Positions 47,506-57,763 of a DNA stretch of 64,000 nucleotides are shown in pieces. The stretch comes from Anaeramoeba ignava (Eukaryota > Metamonada > Anaeramoebidae): positions 135,001-199,000 of the forward strand of contig JAPDFW010000068.1 of NCBI GenBank assembly GCA_028826165.1. Direction: 5' to 3'. Below the pieces are notes generated by a model. The model was given only the letters and a program-made list of their open reading frames with translations, had not been told where the DNA came from and made no database searches. Within the stretch, counting starts at the first letter, position 1. The number at the start of each line of letters is the position of its first letter. The position numbers were made by a program, and so were the translations under genes.

Positions 47506-48847
47506 TCATTTCTTCTTTTGAGCAGCTTTTGTAAGTTTGGCTTCTCCTGTTTTTCTTTCGATTGTTTTGATAACACCAACAGCAACAGTTTGACGCATAT
47601 CTCTGACAGCAAATCTTCCAAGAGGTGGATAATCAGAATAACTTTCAACACACATTGGTTTAGAAGGAATCATTTCAACCATAGAAGCATCACCAGTCTT
47701 AATTTCTTCTGGATTTTCTTCCAAAACTTTTCCTGAACGTCTATCCATTTTACTGAGTAATTTATTGAATTTGCAAGCAATATGAGCAGTGTGACAATCA
47801 AGAACAGGTTGATAACCAGCCTTGATTTTTCCAGGATGATGAAGAACAATGACTTGAGCAGTGAAAGGATGAAACTTCAGCTGGAGGATCGGTTTTAGCA
47901 TCTCCACAAACATATCCTCTTCTCAAATCCTTAACAGCAACACCTTTGATATTGAAACCAACGTTATCACCAGGAAGAGCTTCAGGAAGAGATTCGTGAT
48001 GCATTTCAATTGATTTGACTTCAGTTGTGATCATGCAGGGGGCAAAAGTAACAATTTGTTGGGGGCGCATGATTCCAGTTTCAACTCTTCCGACTGGGAC
48101 TGTTCCGATACCGCCAATCTTGTAGATATCTTGAAGAGGAAGTCTGAGAGGTTTATCAGTTGGGCGTTTTGGAGGTTCGACTGAATCAAGAACTTCAAGA
48201 AGAGTAGGTCCTTTCCACCAAGGCAAGTTGGAACTTTTTTCAATCATGTTATCTCCCATCCATCCACTGACTGGAACAAATGGAACCTTCTTGATATCAT
48301 AACCGACTCTTTTGATATATGAAGAAACTTCCTTCTGGATTTCGTTGAATCGTGCTTCAGAATATTTGACTGATTTATCATCCATCTTGTTGACAACAAC
48401 AATCATTTGTCTGACACCAAGTGTATAAGCTAAAAGTGCATGTTCTCTTGTTTGTCCGTCTTTTGAGATTCCGGTTTCAAATCCTCCCTTTGTTGAATCA
48501 ACTACCAAAATGGCAACATCTGCTTGTGATGTTCCTGTGATCATGTTCTTGATAAAATCTCTATGTCCGGGGGCATCAATGATTGTGAAGTAATATTTGG
48601 ATGTTTCAAATTTCCAAAGTGAAATATCAATGGTGATTCCTCTTTCTCTTTCTGCCTTCAATTTGTCAAGAACCCATGCATATTTGAATGAACTTTTTCC
48701 AATATCTTGTGCTTCTTTTTCATATTTCTCAATGGTTCTTTTATCAATTCCTCCACATTTGTAGATTAAATGTCCAGTAGTTGTTGATTTTCCTGAATCA
48801 ACGTGACCAATAACAACAATATTAATATGTGTTTTTTCTTTTCCCAT
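47506..48847 (-). CDS. EEF1A: Translation elongation factor 1-alpha with one apparent extra base
   Basis: eEF1A brings aminoacyl-tRNA to the ribosome as a GTP complex. The first frame (from 48847) has GHVDSGKST, the RERGITID switch, [12 protein letters not shown] and all of domain 2 to [12 protein letters not shown]. The frame then changes, and [13 protein letters not shown] to the basic KKAAQKKK-like end continues in the other frame. Dropping a single C (plus-strand G at 47863) restores a 446-residue protein of normal length. The break is not in a homopolymer. Possibilities are an assembly error, a diverged non-functional copy, or ribosomal +1 frameshifting at UCC-UUU-C; the first is likeliest because every other residue is conserved. 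No introns. Codon use is less AT-biased than its neighbours, as expected for a highly expressed gene. Confidence 0.93.
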
Positions 48848-49663
48848 TTTTTTTTTTTTGATTTAAAAACAAACTTCTATTCTAATTTCTATTATTATTT
48901 AAAAATATAATTTAATTAGTATTTATGATTTTAAACAAAACAATTTTTTTTTAAATTAATTTACTTTTTTCGTTTTGTTTAACGAAAAATGAGTTTTATT
49001 TTTTTAATTAATTGATCTTTTTAAAGTCCCAAAAAAAAAAAAAAAAATTAAATTAAAAAAAAAAATTTTTTTTTAATTTAATTTTTAATTTAATTTTATT
49101 ATAAAAAAAAAGAATTGATCCAAAAAAATTTATCAATTTTTAAAAGGAAGTTAATTAATTTAAAAAGAGTCGTGATAAGTAAATATCTTTTTTATTTAAA
49201 TTTAAATTAATTTTTTTTTTCTTTTTTTTTCCCTAAAATAAAAAAAATTAATTAAAGAAAAAAAAAAATTTTTTTTTTATTAAATTTCTTTCAAAAAATA
49301 TAATTATTTAAGACAAAAAGAAATCAATAAATCTTCATAGAATTTTATTAGAAAGTCATATGACGTCATTTAACTAAATTTTCTAATTAATTTATTTTTT
49401 TAAATTTAAATAAAAGTTTTTTTTTATTTATGATCTCTTTTTAATTAAAAAAATAAAAAAAAAAAAAAGCAAAAATGAAAAATTTCTTTATTTTTAATTT
49501 TAAATAATATTTTTATTATTAATTTATTATTTATTTATTTTTAAATAAGAAGAAAAATTGAAATTATTAATTTTTTAATTTAAATGACTAAATTTTATTT
49601 TTTTTAATTAATTTAAAATCCACTTTTTTTTTTTATTTTTTTCATTTTTTTTCTTTTATTATT
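48848..49663. other. Divergent intergenic region, eEF1A and BTB-glycine gene
   Basis: This 816-bp region is dominated by poly-A/poly-T runs. Notable elements are ATGACGTCAT at 49360-49369, TTTTCTAATTAA just after it (about 49379-49390), and a plus-strand CATTTTTTTTC element at 49642-49652 before the BTB-glycine start. No coding frame or RNA was recognised. Confidence 0.5.
49360..49369. promoter_or_regulatory. CRE/bZIP-type palindrome ATGACGTCAT (eEF1A side)
   Basis: This is a perfect 10-bp palindrome identical to the consensus for CREB/ATF-type bZIP factors. It lies 513 bp upstream of the eEF1A start and 295 bp upstream of the BTB-glycine gene. The same 10-mer recurs before eIF6, also next to a TTTTCTAATTAA motif. 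Confidence 0.45.
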
Positions 49664-51631
49664 ATGGAAGAAAATAATAATAACAATAACAATAACAATA
49701 ATAACAATAATCAATTCACACAAAATTTAATTCAACAATTTACAAATTTATTAAAATCTTCTCATAATTTTCCTGATTTTATTATTAAAACTGATTCTTA
49801 TCAATTTCCTTCTCATAAATCAATTTTAAGTTTTCGTTCTCCTTATTTTACTAATTTTTTTAAAGAAAATGAATCAAATGAAATCTCTTTTTTTGAATTT
49901 AATAATCAAACAATCTCAAATATTCTTCTTTATATTTATTCAAGTCAAATCCAATTCAATGATCAAGATTTACTTCAATTTTTCAAAGCTTCAATTTTAT
50001 TTCAACTTGATTTATTATCTAATTTTCTTGAAAACCAAATTATTCAAAAAATCAATGAAGAAAATGTTTTCCAAATTCTTTCAGATAATAAATCAATAAA
50101 TTCATCAAAATTAAATGATTCTTGTTTGGAATTTATTGAACAAAACTTCGAAAATTTAATCAAAAAATCTGAATTTCTTCATTTATCTCAACAACAAATT
50201 ATTCAAATTATTTCAAATAAATCCAAAAATCAAGAAAATATTGGAATTGAATTTTTTGATGTTCTTCATAAATATTTAAATCAAAAAATTCAAAATGTTG
50301 ATGAAAAAATCAAAAATCAAAAATTAAAACAATTATTTAATCAATTTCTTTCTAAAATTAATATTGATATTTTTAAAAAAGAAGATTTCAAAAAAATTCA
50401 AGAATTAGAATATCTTCCTACTCATTTCCTTTTTCAAATTTCAAAGAAAGAAAGTGATAAAGTTGATGAAATGAAAAAATTACAAGAAAAACTTGAAAAT
50501 GAAAAGAAGATTGAAATTGAAAAAGTTGAAAATGAAAAGAAAATTGAAATTGAAAAAATGGAAAATGAAAAAAAAATATTTCAAGAAAAACTTGAAAATG
50601 AAAAGAAAATTGAAATTGAAAAAGTTGAAAATGAAAAGAAAATTGAAATTGAAAAAATGGAAAATGAAAAAAAAAAATTTGAGAATATTTTGATCCAAAA
50701 AATGACATCTAATCAAAACAATGATCAAAGCTTCTCTGTTTTCTCCAATTTATTCCAAGAATTTTATTTATCCAATGAAGATACAATTGAAATCACAAAC
50801 ACACAAGAAATGAATGGAGAAATTAATTGTAATAATTTAATAATAAGAAATGGAGGAGTTCTTACAGTTAAAGCATGGGATGGAAATTCAGGAGGAGTAT
50901 TGAAAATCAAAGCAAAATCAATGATAATTATTGAAAAAGGAGGTAAAATTGATTTATCAGGAAAAGGATATCGAGGTGGTGATGCAGTTCCACAATGCTT
51001 AAATGGAAAAGCAAAACAAGGAGAATCATTCAATGGAAGAGGAGGAGATCTTCAAGATACAAATAAAGGAGGTGGTGGAGCTGGTTTGGGTTCAGGTAAT
51101 TTTGGAGGTATTGGAGGAGGTGGAGGAGGATATGGAACTAAAGGTGAAGATTCTGAACCAAATAGATATCGAGGAGGAAATCGTCCAGGAGGAAAAGGAG
51201 GAGAAATTTATGGAGATGAAAAAATAACACAACTTTATTTAGGATCAGGTGGTGGTTCTGGTCATCCATATTATAATGGACAAACAAAGGGAAAAGGAGG
51301 AAATGGAGGAGGAGCTTTATTATTAGAAGCAAATACTATTATTAATAATGGTGAAATTTATTGTAATGGAGAAAAAGGTGAAGATGGAATTAATGGAACA
51401 TATGGTTCAGGAGGAGGAGGAGGAAGTGGAGGAAGTATTTTATTTATTTCAAAATTAATTTTCAATAACGGAACAATTGAAGCTAAAGGTGGTGAAAAAG
51501 GAATTGGTCTCCATTCATCTGATCCAGGAGCTAATTCTTCAGGTGGAAAAGGAGGAAATGGAAGAATTGCTGTTTGTGGAGTTGCTAAAGGATTAACTCC
51601 AAATCCAAATTGGTTTATTTATCAAAATTAA
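49664..51631 (+). CDS. BTB-BACK, coiled-coil, glycine-rich beta-solenoid-like protein (copy B)
   Basis: This is an intact 655-residue intronless frame, a near-twin of copy A (20022) in inverted orientation. The BTB and BACK region differs by a handful of residues. The N-terminal poly-N run is longer. The coiled coil carries an extra IEKVENEKKIEIEKMENEK-type unit. The stretch between coiled coil and solenoid is unrelated to copy A (SNQNNDQSFSVFSNLFQEFY here), while identity returns at DTIEITNTQEMNGEINC and continues to the last residue. The flanks are also shared. Function as for copy A: a probable cullin-3 adaptor-like protein with a glycine-rich binding domain, by inference. Confidence 0.85.
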   Translation: MEENNNNNNNNNNNNNQFTQNLIQQFTNLLKSSHNFPDFIIKTDSYQFPSHKSILSFRSPYFTNFFKENESNEISFFEFNNQTISNILLYIYSSQIQFNDQDLLQFFKASILFQLDLLSNFLENQIIQKINEENVFQILSDNKSINSSKLNDSCLEFIEQNFENLIKKSEFLHLSQQQIIQIISNKSKNQENIGIEFFDVLHKYLNQKIQNVDEKIKNQKLKQLFNQFLSKINIDIFKKEDFKKIQELEYLPTHFLFQISKKESDKVDEMKKLQEKLENEKKIEIEKVENEKKIEIEKMENEKKIFQEKLENEKKIEIEKVENEKKIEIEKMENEKKKFENILIQKMTSNQNNDQSFSVFSNLFQEFYLSNEDTIEITNTQEMNGEINCNNLIIRNGGVLTVKAWDGNSGGVLKIKAKSMIIIEKGGKIDLSGKGYRGGDAVPQCLNGKAKQGESFNGRGGDLQDTNKGGGGAGLGSGNFGGIGGGGGGYGTKGEDSEPNRYRGGNRPGGKGGEIYGDEKITQLYLGSGGGSGHPYYNGQTKGKGGNGGGALLLEANTIINNGEIYCNGEKGEDGINGTYGSGGGGGSGGSILFISKLIFNNGTIEAKGGEKGIGLHSSDPGANSSGGKGGNGRIAVCGVAKGLTPNPNWFIYQN

Positions 51632-52364
51632 AATCAAAATGCAAATGAAAATTTAAATGAAAAATCAAAGTCAAATTCAAAAATAAAAAACCAAATTCAA
51701 AAACCAACAAAAAAATGAAAAACAAAAAAATGGAATTTAAAATTTAAAATTAAAATTAAAATTAAAATCAAAATTAAAATCATATTTAAGATTAAAATTA
51801 AAATCAAAATTAAAATTAAAATTAAAATCAAAATTAAAATCAAAATTAAAATTAAAATCAAAATTAAAATTAAAATTAAAATTAAAATTAAAATTAAAAT
51901 TAAAATCAATATTAAAATCGAAATCAAAATCAAATTCAAATTTAAAATTTAAAATAAAAATTTAAATGAAAATTAAAATTAAAATTAAAATTAAAATCAA
52001 AATCAAAATAAACTCAATTTTAAAAGAAAAAGAAAATCGGATAAAAATTTTTTAATTAGAAAATTAAAACAAAAAAACATTAAAAAACGTCATTCATTTT
52101 CTAATTAAAAAATAAAAGGATTTATGACGTCATTCAATAAGGAAAAAAAAAGGAAAATAAAAAGAAAAAAAATAAAAAAAAGAATTTCCATTTTTCTTTC
52201 TTTTTTTTTCAACTTCTTCTTTTTTTGAGCTTTCTGTAATTAATTTAAATTTAAATCTTAATCTTGATTTTAATCTTAAATTAATTTTAATTTTAATTTT
52301 AATTTTAATTTTGATTTTAATTTTAATTTTTAATTTTATTTGAAAAAAAAGAAAATAATCTAAA
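51632..52364. other. Intergenic region with hexamer array and eIF6 promoter
   Basis: Bases 51632-51740 match the 3' flank of copy A. AAAATT/AAAATC hexamers run from 51740 to about 52010. After that comes a non-repeat promoter segment (52050-52200) with TTTTCTAATTAA, an ACGTCAT half site (52087-52093) and ATGACGTCAT at 52124-52133. The final 100 bases are TTTTAA repeats. Confidence 0.6.
52124..52133. promoter_or_regulatory. CRE/bZIP-type palindrome ATGACGTCAT (eIF6)
   Basis: A perfect palindrome 232 bp upstream of the eIF6 ATG. An ACGTCAT half site lies 31 bp before it, and TTTTCTAATTAA lies between the two. Confidence 0.5.
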
Positions 52365-53105
52365 ATGGCTTTTCGAGCTCAATTTCAAAACAGTTCAGAT
52401 ATTGGAGTATTTACAAGACTAACAAACAAATATTGCCTTATTGGATTAGGAGGAAGTGAGAACTTTTATTCAATTTTTGAAGGGGAACTTAGCGATCACA
52501 TACCAGTAATTCATTCAACAATAGCCGGAACAAAAATCATAGGAAGGATGACAACAGGGAACAAAAACGGATTACTTCTTCCGAGCCCAACAACCGATCA
52601 GGAACTACAACTGATAAGAAACTCACTTCCGGATGAAATCGTGGTAAAAAGAATAGATGAGAGAATGACGGCTTTGGGGAACTGCATAGCTTGCAATGAC
52701 TATGTAGCATTGGTACACCCTGAAATCGAGAAGGAAACAGAAGAACTCATTGCAGATACACTTCAAGTGGAGGTATTTCGGCAAACAATCTCAGGAGAAG
52801 CTCTTGTGGGAACTTATTGTTCTTTTACAAATCAGGGGGGACTTGTCCATACAAAGACTAATGTCGAAGAACAAGATGAACTCTCCTCTTTATTACAAAT
52901 ACCCTTGGTTTCTGGAACTGTTAATAAAGGTAGTGATCTTATCTCAGCTGGTCTTTGTGTTAATGACTGGATTGCCTTCTGTGGTATTGATACTACTAGT
53001 ACTGAAATTACTACTATCGAAAATATCTTCAAACTTGATGAGCAAAAATTTCCGTTGAAAATTTTTCATAATTTAAGAGATCCAATTGTTGACCAAATGG
53101 TTTGA
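52365..53105 (+). CDS. EIF6: Translation initiation factor eIF6
   Basis: This intact single-exon frame of 246 residues has the normal family length. eIF6 binds the 60S subunit, prevents premature joining with 40S and is needed for 60S biogenesis. The pentein-fold repeats are recognisable: [96 protein letters not shown] and [20 protein letters not shown]. No residue of the core is missing. Codon use is richer in G and C than in the neighbouring BTB genes. It lacks the T-tract CATTTTTT element directly before the ATG but has the ATGACGTCAT motif, like eEF1A. Confidence 0.97.
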   Translation: MAFRAQFQNSSDIGVFTRLTNKYCLIGLGGSENFYSIFEGELSDHIPVIHSTIAGTKIIGRMTTGNKNGLLLPSPTTDQELQLIRNSLPDEIVVKRIDERMTALGNCIACNDYVALVHPEIEKETEELIADTLQVEVFRQTISGEALVGTYCSFTNQGGLVHTKTNVEEQDELSSLLQIPLVSGTVNKGSDLISAGLCVNDWIAFCGIDTTSTEITTIENIFKLDEQKFPLKIFHNLRDPIVDQMV

Positions 53106-53641
53106 TTTTTAATTCTTTTATATATATCTTCTATGATTATATATAATTGCTCTCTTTTTTTTTCAAGTTGATTTTTTTCGCTTGATTGTGTTTTGTTGAT
53201 AATTGGATTTCTTTTTCTTTTTCTTTTTCTTTTTTGAATTTAAAAAAAAAGTGGAATTTTATTTTTGAATAAATTTAGATCAAATTCCAAAAAAAAAACA
53301 TTTTAATTTTAATTTTAATTTTGATTTTGATTTTAATTTTAATTTTGATTTTAATTTTAATTTTAATTTTAATTTTAATTTTAATTTTAATTTTGATTTT
53401 AATTTTAATTTTGATTTTAATTTTAATTTTAATTTTAATCTTAAATATGATTTTAATTTTAAATTTTAATTTTAATTTTTAATTTTAATTTTAATTTTAA
53501 TTTTAATTTTAATTTTAATTTTAATTTTAATTTTAATTTTAATTTTAATTTTGATTTTAAATTTTAATTTTAATTTTAATTTTAATTTTAATTTTAATTT
53601 TAATTTTAATTTTAATTTTAATTTTAATTTTAATTTTAATT
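53106..53641. repeat. Convergent intergenic region, mostly TTTTAA/TTTTGA hexamers
   Basis: About 190 bp of T-rich 3' flank after eIF6 precede about 340 bp of nearly pure hexamer array that ends at the stop of the next RCC1-BTB gene. Confidence 0.8.
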
Positions 53642-55318
53642 TTAATTTTGATTATTAAATTTATTAATTAATAAATCAAATAAATTTGGATTTGTTTGAT
53701 TTAATTGAAAATAATCAATTCCAATTTGAATTTCATCAATTATTTCTTGTGTAATTTGAATTTCATCTTTAATTTGATTCGAATAAATCCAATATTCAAA
53801 TATTTGAAATGATTTATTACTTAATTCACTATAATCTGTAACTTTATTTGAAGTATCATTTGTTACAGATAAAAACATTCCTCGATATAATTCACTTCTC
53901 ATTATTAATATTAATTTTGGAAATTTATATTGTTTTTCTTTTCTTTCAATAATAAAATATTTTTCATTTTCATTTTCATTTCCATTTAAATAAATTCTTT
54001 TCATTGTTTCTTCAATTTTTTCATTTGAATTTATAATTTCTTTAATTTCAAAATATAATTTTGGATTTATTATTCTGTTTGAATAAATCATTTCAAATAT
54101 TTGATTTGATTCTTTAATTGATTTTTTTGAAATAATTTCTTGAAGTTTTTCAATTTGATTTTGATTTTGATTTAATCTATATTTCAATATTAATTTATGA
54201 GCTTCAATTATTTCTCCATTTTTGGTTTTAAATGAAATATTGCAAAATTCTTTTCTTCTAAATAGTTTTATCAAATCTTCTTCAAGATTGGAAAAAGAAG
54301 GAGAATAATAAAGAAATGATCTGTTATATCCACAAAGAATATGATAATTAGAAATTTTTTCATTAAATCTTAATTTAGGAAGTTCAATTTGAATTGGAAT
54401 TTTTTTATATTCTGTATTTCCAGTTCCTAATTCACCATAACCATTGTTTCCAAATCCAATTAATTTTGAATTGGAAGTTAAAATCAAAGTATAAGTATCG
54501 CCAATAGAAATTTCAAGAATATTATCATCATTTTCAAATAAAGATGATTTGATTTCAGTAAATTTATAAGTATTTTCATTTTTGCCAAGTCCATTATATC
54601 GATTATGGCCACATGAATAAAGTTTTCTTTTTGGATTTTCATTTTCATTTTCAATTTCGATCAACATTACTGAATGAGTATATCCACATTGAATATCAAT
54701 TATTTTGCCTTTTGGAATATTTTGGATTTTGGTTAATTTTTGGATTTTCCATTTGTTTAATTTTCCTAATCCAAGTTGACCATAATAATTATATCCGCAT
54801 CCAAATAATTCTTGATTTGAATTTAAAAGAAAAACATGATCTGAACCATTTCCTGAAAATATTTTAGAAACATTTTTCATCATTAAAATTGGTTTTTCTG
54901 TTTTATTAAGTGCATATGAATCAAAACCAAGTTGACAATCATCATTTGAACCAATTCCATAAGCATTTTGATTTGAAGTTAATAAGTAAATTGAATTAGA
55001 TCCAGAAACAATATCTTGAATTATTCTATCATTTGTATCTTCAATTAATGATGAAATATTGATAAATTCATTTGGATTTTCTGGATTAATATATTCTCCT
55101 TTAGCAAATACATTTCCTTCTATTGTTAAAATAGCTTCATTTTGATAACCAACAGTTACTTTTTGAATATTTTCTTTAATTTGGATTTTTTGAGGATTTT
55201 GTTTTGAATTAAATAAATATTCTATTGCTTTTCCATTTTCAAAAAGCAAAATTGTTGATAAACTTGATGATGAAATTTGTTTAATTTGTTTTTCATTTTC
55301 ATTTTCATTTTCATTCAT
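53642..55318 (-). CDS. RCC1-BTB protein with deleted N-terminus
   Basis: This is an open frame of 558 residues, collinear with the 595-residue reference copy but starting MNENENENEKQIKQI. In the reference the ATG is followed by about 35 residues (ILFFG...PIQFKFE) before the same NENEKQIKQI. The deletion therefore joins the first three codons (MNE) to the downstream NENE repeat, probably by slippage between the repeated GAAAATGA-like sequence at both points. RCC1 blades (GSNDDCQLGFDS, GCGYNYYGQLGLGK, GFGNNGYGELGTGN) and both BTB halves are intact. The first propeller strand would be missing, which may affect closure of the propeller. Confidence 0.8.
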   Translation of the reverse strand: MNENENENEKQIKQISSSSLSTILLFENGKAIEYLFNSKQNPQKIQIKENIQKVTVGYQNEAILTIEGNVFAKGEYINPENPNEFINISSLIEDTNDRIIQDIVSGSNSIYLLTSNQNAYGIGSNDDCQLGFDSYALNKTEKPILMMKNVSKIFSGNGSDHVFLLNSNQELFGCGYNYYGQLGLGKLNKWKIQKLTKIQNIPKGKIIDIQCGYTHSVMLIEIENENENPKRKLYSCGHNRYNGLGKNENTYKFTEIKSSLFENDDNILEISIGDTYTLILTSNSKLIGFGNNGYGELGTGNTEYKKIPIQIELPKLRFNEKISNYHILCGYNRSFLYYSPSFSNLEEDLIKLFRRKEFCNISFKTKNGEIIEAHKLILKYRLNQNQNQIEKLQEIISKKSIKESNQIFEMIYSNRIINPKLYFEIKEIINSNEKIEETMKRIYLNGNENENEKYFIIERKEKQYKFPKLILIMRSELYRGMFLSVTNDTSNKVTDYSELSNKSFQIFEYWIYSNQIKDEIQITQEIIDEIQIGIDYFQLNQTNPNLFDLLINKFNNQN

Positions 55319-55812
55319 TTTTGAAAAGAAAAATGAAAAATTTTCATTTTAATTTTCATTTTAATTTTAATTTTAAATTAAAATTGATTTTGATTTTAAT
55401 TTTGATTTTTTTTAAAATTTTAATTTTAATTGGAAATTTTAATTTTAACCAAAAATTTAAACAATCATTCATTTTTTTTGAAAAGAAAAATTTTAAAAAT
55501 GATTTTTAATTTTAAATTTTAATTTTTTTTAATTTTAATTTTAATTTTAATTTTAATTTAATTTTAATTAAATTTTAATTTTAATTTTAAATTTTAATTT
55601 TGATTTAATTTTAATTTTAATTTTAATTTTAATTTTAATTTTAATTTTAATTTTAATTTTAATTTTAAATTTTAATTTTAATTTTAAATTTTATAATTTT
55701 AATTTTTAATTTTAATTTTAATTTTAATTTTAATTTTAATTTTAATTTTAATTTGATTTAAATTTAAATTTAATTTTAATTTTAATTTTAATTTTAATTT
55801 TTAATTTTGATT
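55319..55812. repeat. Intergenic TTTTAA array with T-tract promoter
   Basis: A minus-strand CATTTTTCTTTTC element at 55321-55340 precedes the RCC1-BTB start. About 55505-55805 is a TTTTAA hexamer block with short AAATTTAA breaks. A copy of the family 5' leader (AACAATCATTCATTTTTTTTG, about 55460-55480) seems to be a stranded remnant of the first exon codons. Confidence 0.6.
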
Positions 55813-57586
55813 TTAATTTTGATTATTAAATTTGTTAATTAATAAATCAAATAAATTTGGATATGTTTGATTTAATTGAAAATAATCAATTCCAATTTCA
55901 ATCTCATTAATAATTTCTTGTGTAATTTCAATTTCATCTTTAATTTGATTTGAATAAATCCAATATTCAAATAATTGAAATGATTTATTACTTAATTCAC
56001 TATAATCTGTAACTTTATTTGATTTATCTTCAGTAACAGATAAAAACAATCCTCGATATAATTCACTTCTCATTATTAATATTAATTTGGGAAATTTATA
56101 TTTCTTTTCTTTTCTTTCAATAATAAAATCTTTTTCATTTTCATTTAAATAAATTCTTTTAATTGTTTCTTCAATTTTTTCATTTGAATTTATAATTTCT
56201 TTAATTTCTAAATATAATTTTGGATTTATTTTGGAATTATTTGAATAAATCATTTCAAATATTTGATTTGATTCTTTAATTGATTTTTTTGAAATAATTT
56301 CTTTAAGTTTTTCAATTTGATTTTGATTTTGATTTAATCTATATTTCAATATTAATTTATGAGCTTCAATTATTTCTCCATTTTTGGTTTTAAATGAAAT
56401 ATTGCAAAATTCTTTTCTTCTAAATAATTTTATCAAATCTTCTTCAAGATTGGAAAAAGAAGAAAGAAAAGGAGAATAATAAAGGAATGATTTTTATTTC
56501 TACAAAGAACATGATAATTTGAAATATTTTCATTAAATTTTAATTCAGGAAGTTCAATTTGAAATGGAATTTTTTGATCTTTTGTGTCTCCAGTTCCTAA
56601 TTGACCATAAGAATTATCTCCAAATCCAATTAATTTTGAATTAGAAACTAAAATCAAAGTATGAGTATCTCCACAAGAAAAATCAAGAATATTATCATCA
56701 TTTTCAAATAAATATGATTTGATTTCAGTAAATTCATAAGTATCTTTATTTTTGCCAAGTCCATTATATCGATTATTTCCACATGAATAAAGTTTTCTTT
56801 TTGGATTTTCATTTTCATCTTCATTTTCAATCAACATTACTGTATGAATATATCCACATTGAATATCAATTATTTGATCTTTTGGAATATTTTGGATTTT
56901 GGTTAATTTTTGGATATTGTTTTGCTTTATTGATGGTTCTCCTAATCCAAGTTGACCATGATAATTGAATCCACATGTGAATAATTCTTGATTTGAATTT
57001 AAAAGAAAAACATGAAATGAAGTATTTCCTGAAAATATTTTAGAAACATTTTTCATCATTAAAATTGGTTTTTCTGTTTTTTTAAGTGTTTTAGAATCTA
57101 AACCAAGTTGACAATCATAATTACCACCAATTCCATAAGCATTTTGATTTGAAGTTAATAAGTAAATTGAATTAGATCCAGAAACAATATCTTCAATTAT
57201 TCTATCATTTGTATCTTCAATTAATGATGAAATATTGATAAATTCTTTTGGATTTTTTGGATTAATATTATTTCCTTTTGCAAATACATTTCCTTCTTTT
57301 GTTAAAATAGCTTCATTTTGATAACCACCAGTTACTTTTTGAATATTTTCTTTAATTTGAATTTTTTCAGGATTTTGATTTGGATCATTTTCTCTTAAAT
57401 ATTCTATTGCTTTTCCATTTTCAAAAAGGAAAATTGTTGATAACTTGATGAAAAAATTTGTTTAATTTGTTTTTCATTTTCATTTTCATTTTCGAATTTA
57501 AATTGAATTGGTTTTGTTATTATATCTGGTTTATTTTCGATAATTTTTGGATAGTCATTTCTTCCAAAAAATAAACAATCATTCAT
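55813..57586 (-). pseudogene. RCC1-BTB paralogue with two single-base breaks
   Basis: This starts MNDCLFFGRNDYP. A missing T near 57443 shifts the frame within the first blade (SSSYQQFS instead of SSSYSTIF). The correct frame is then open without interruption from there to about 56497, where a missing A before HSFIIL shifts it again. From 56436 the BTB half is open to the end. Everything else is family-like, so it could be an active gene with two sequencing errors or a young pseudogene. Both breaks lie in or beside short runs. Confidence 0.7.
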
Positions 57587-57763
57587 TTTTGAAAAGAAAA
57601 AAATGAAAAAATGATTTTGGAATTTTAATTTTAATTTTAATTTTGATTTGAATTTTAATTTTGATTTTAATTTTAATTTGGAATTTTTATTTTGATTTTA
57701 ATTTTGATTTTGATTTTAATTTTAATTTTAATTTTAATTTTAATTTTAATTTTAATTTTAATT

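Noticed and set aside
47506..47913. Separate short gene on the minus strand
   Set aside because: It is the C-terminal third of eEF1A, displaced by one base.
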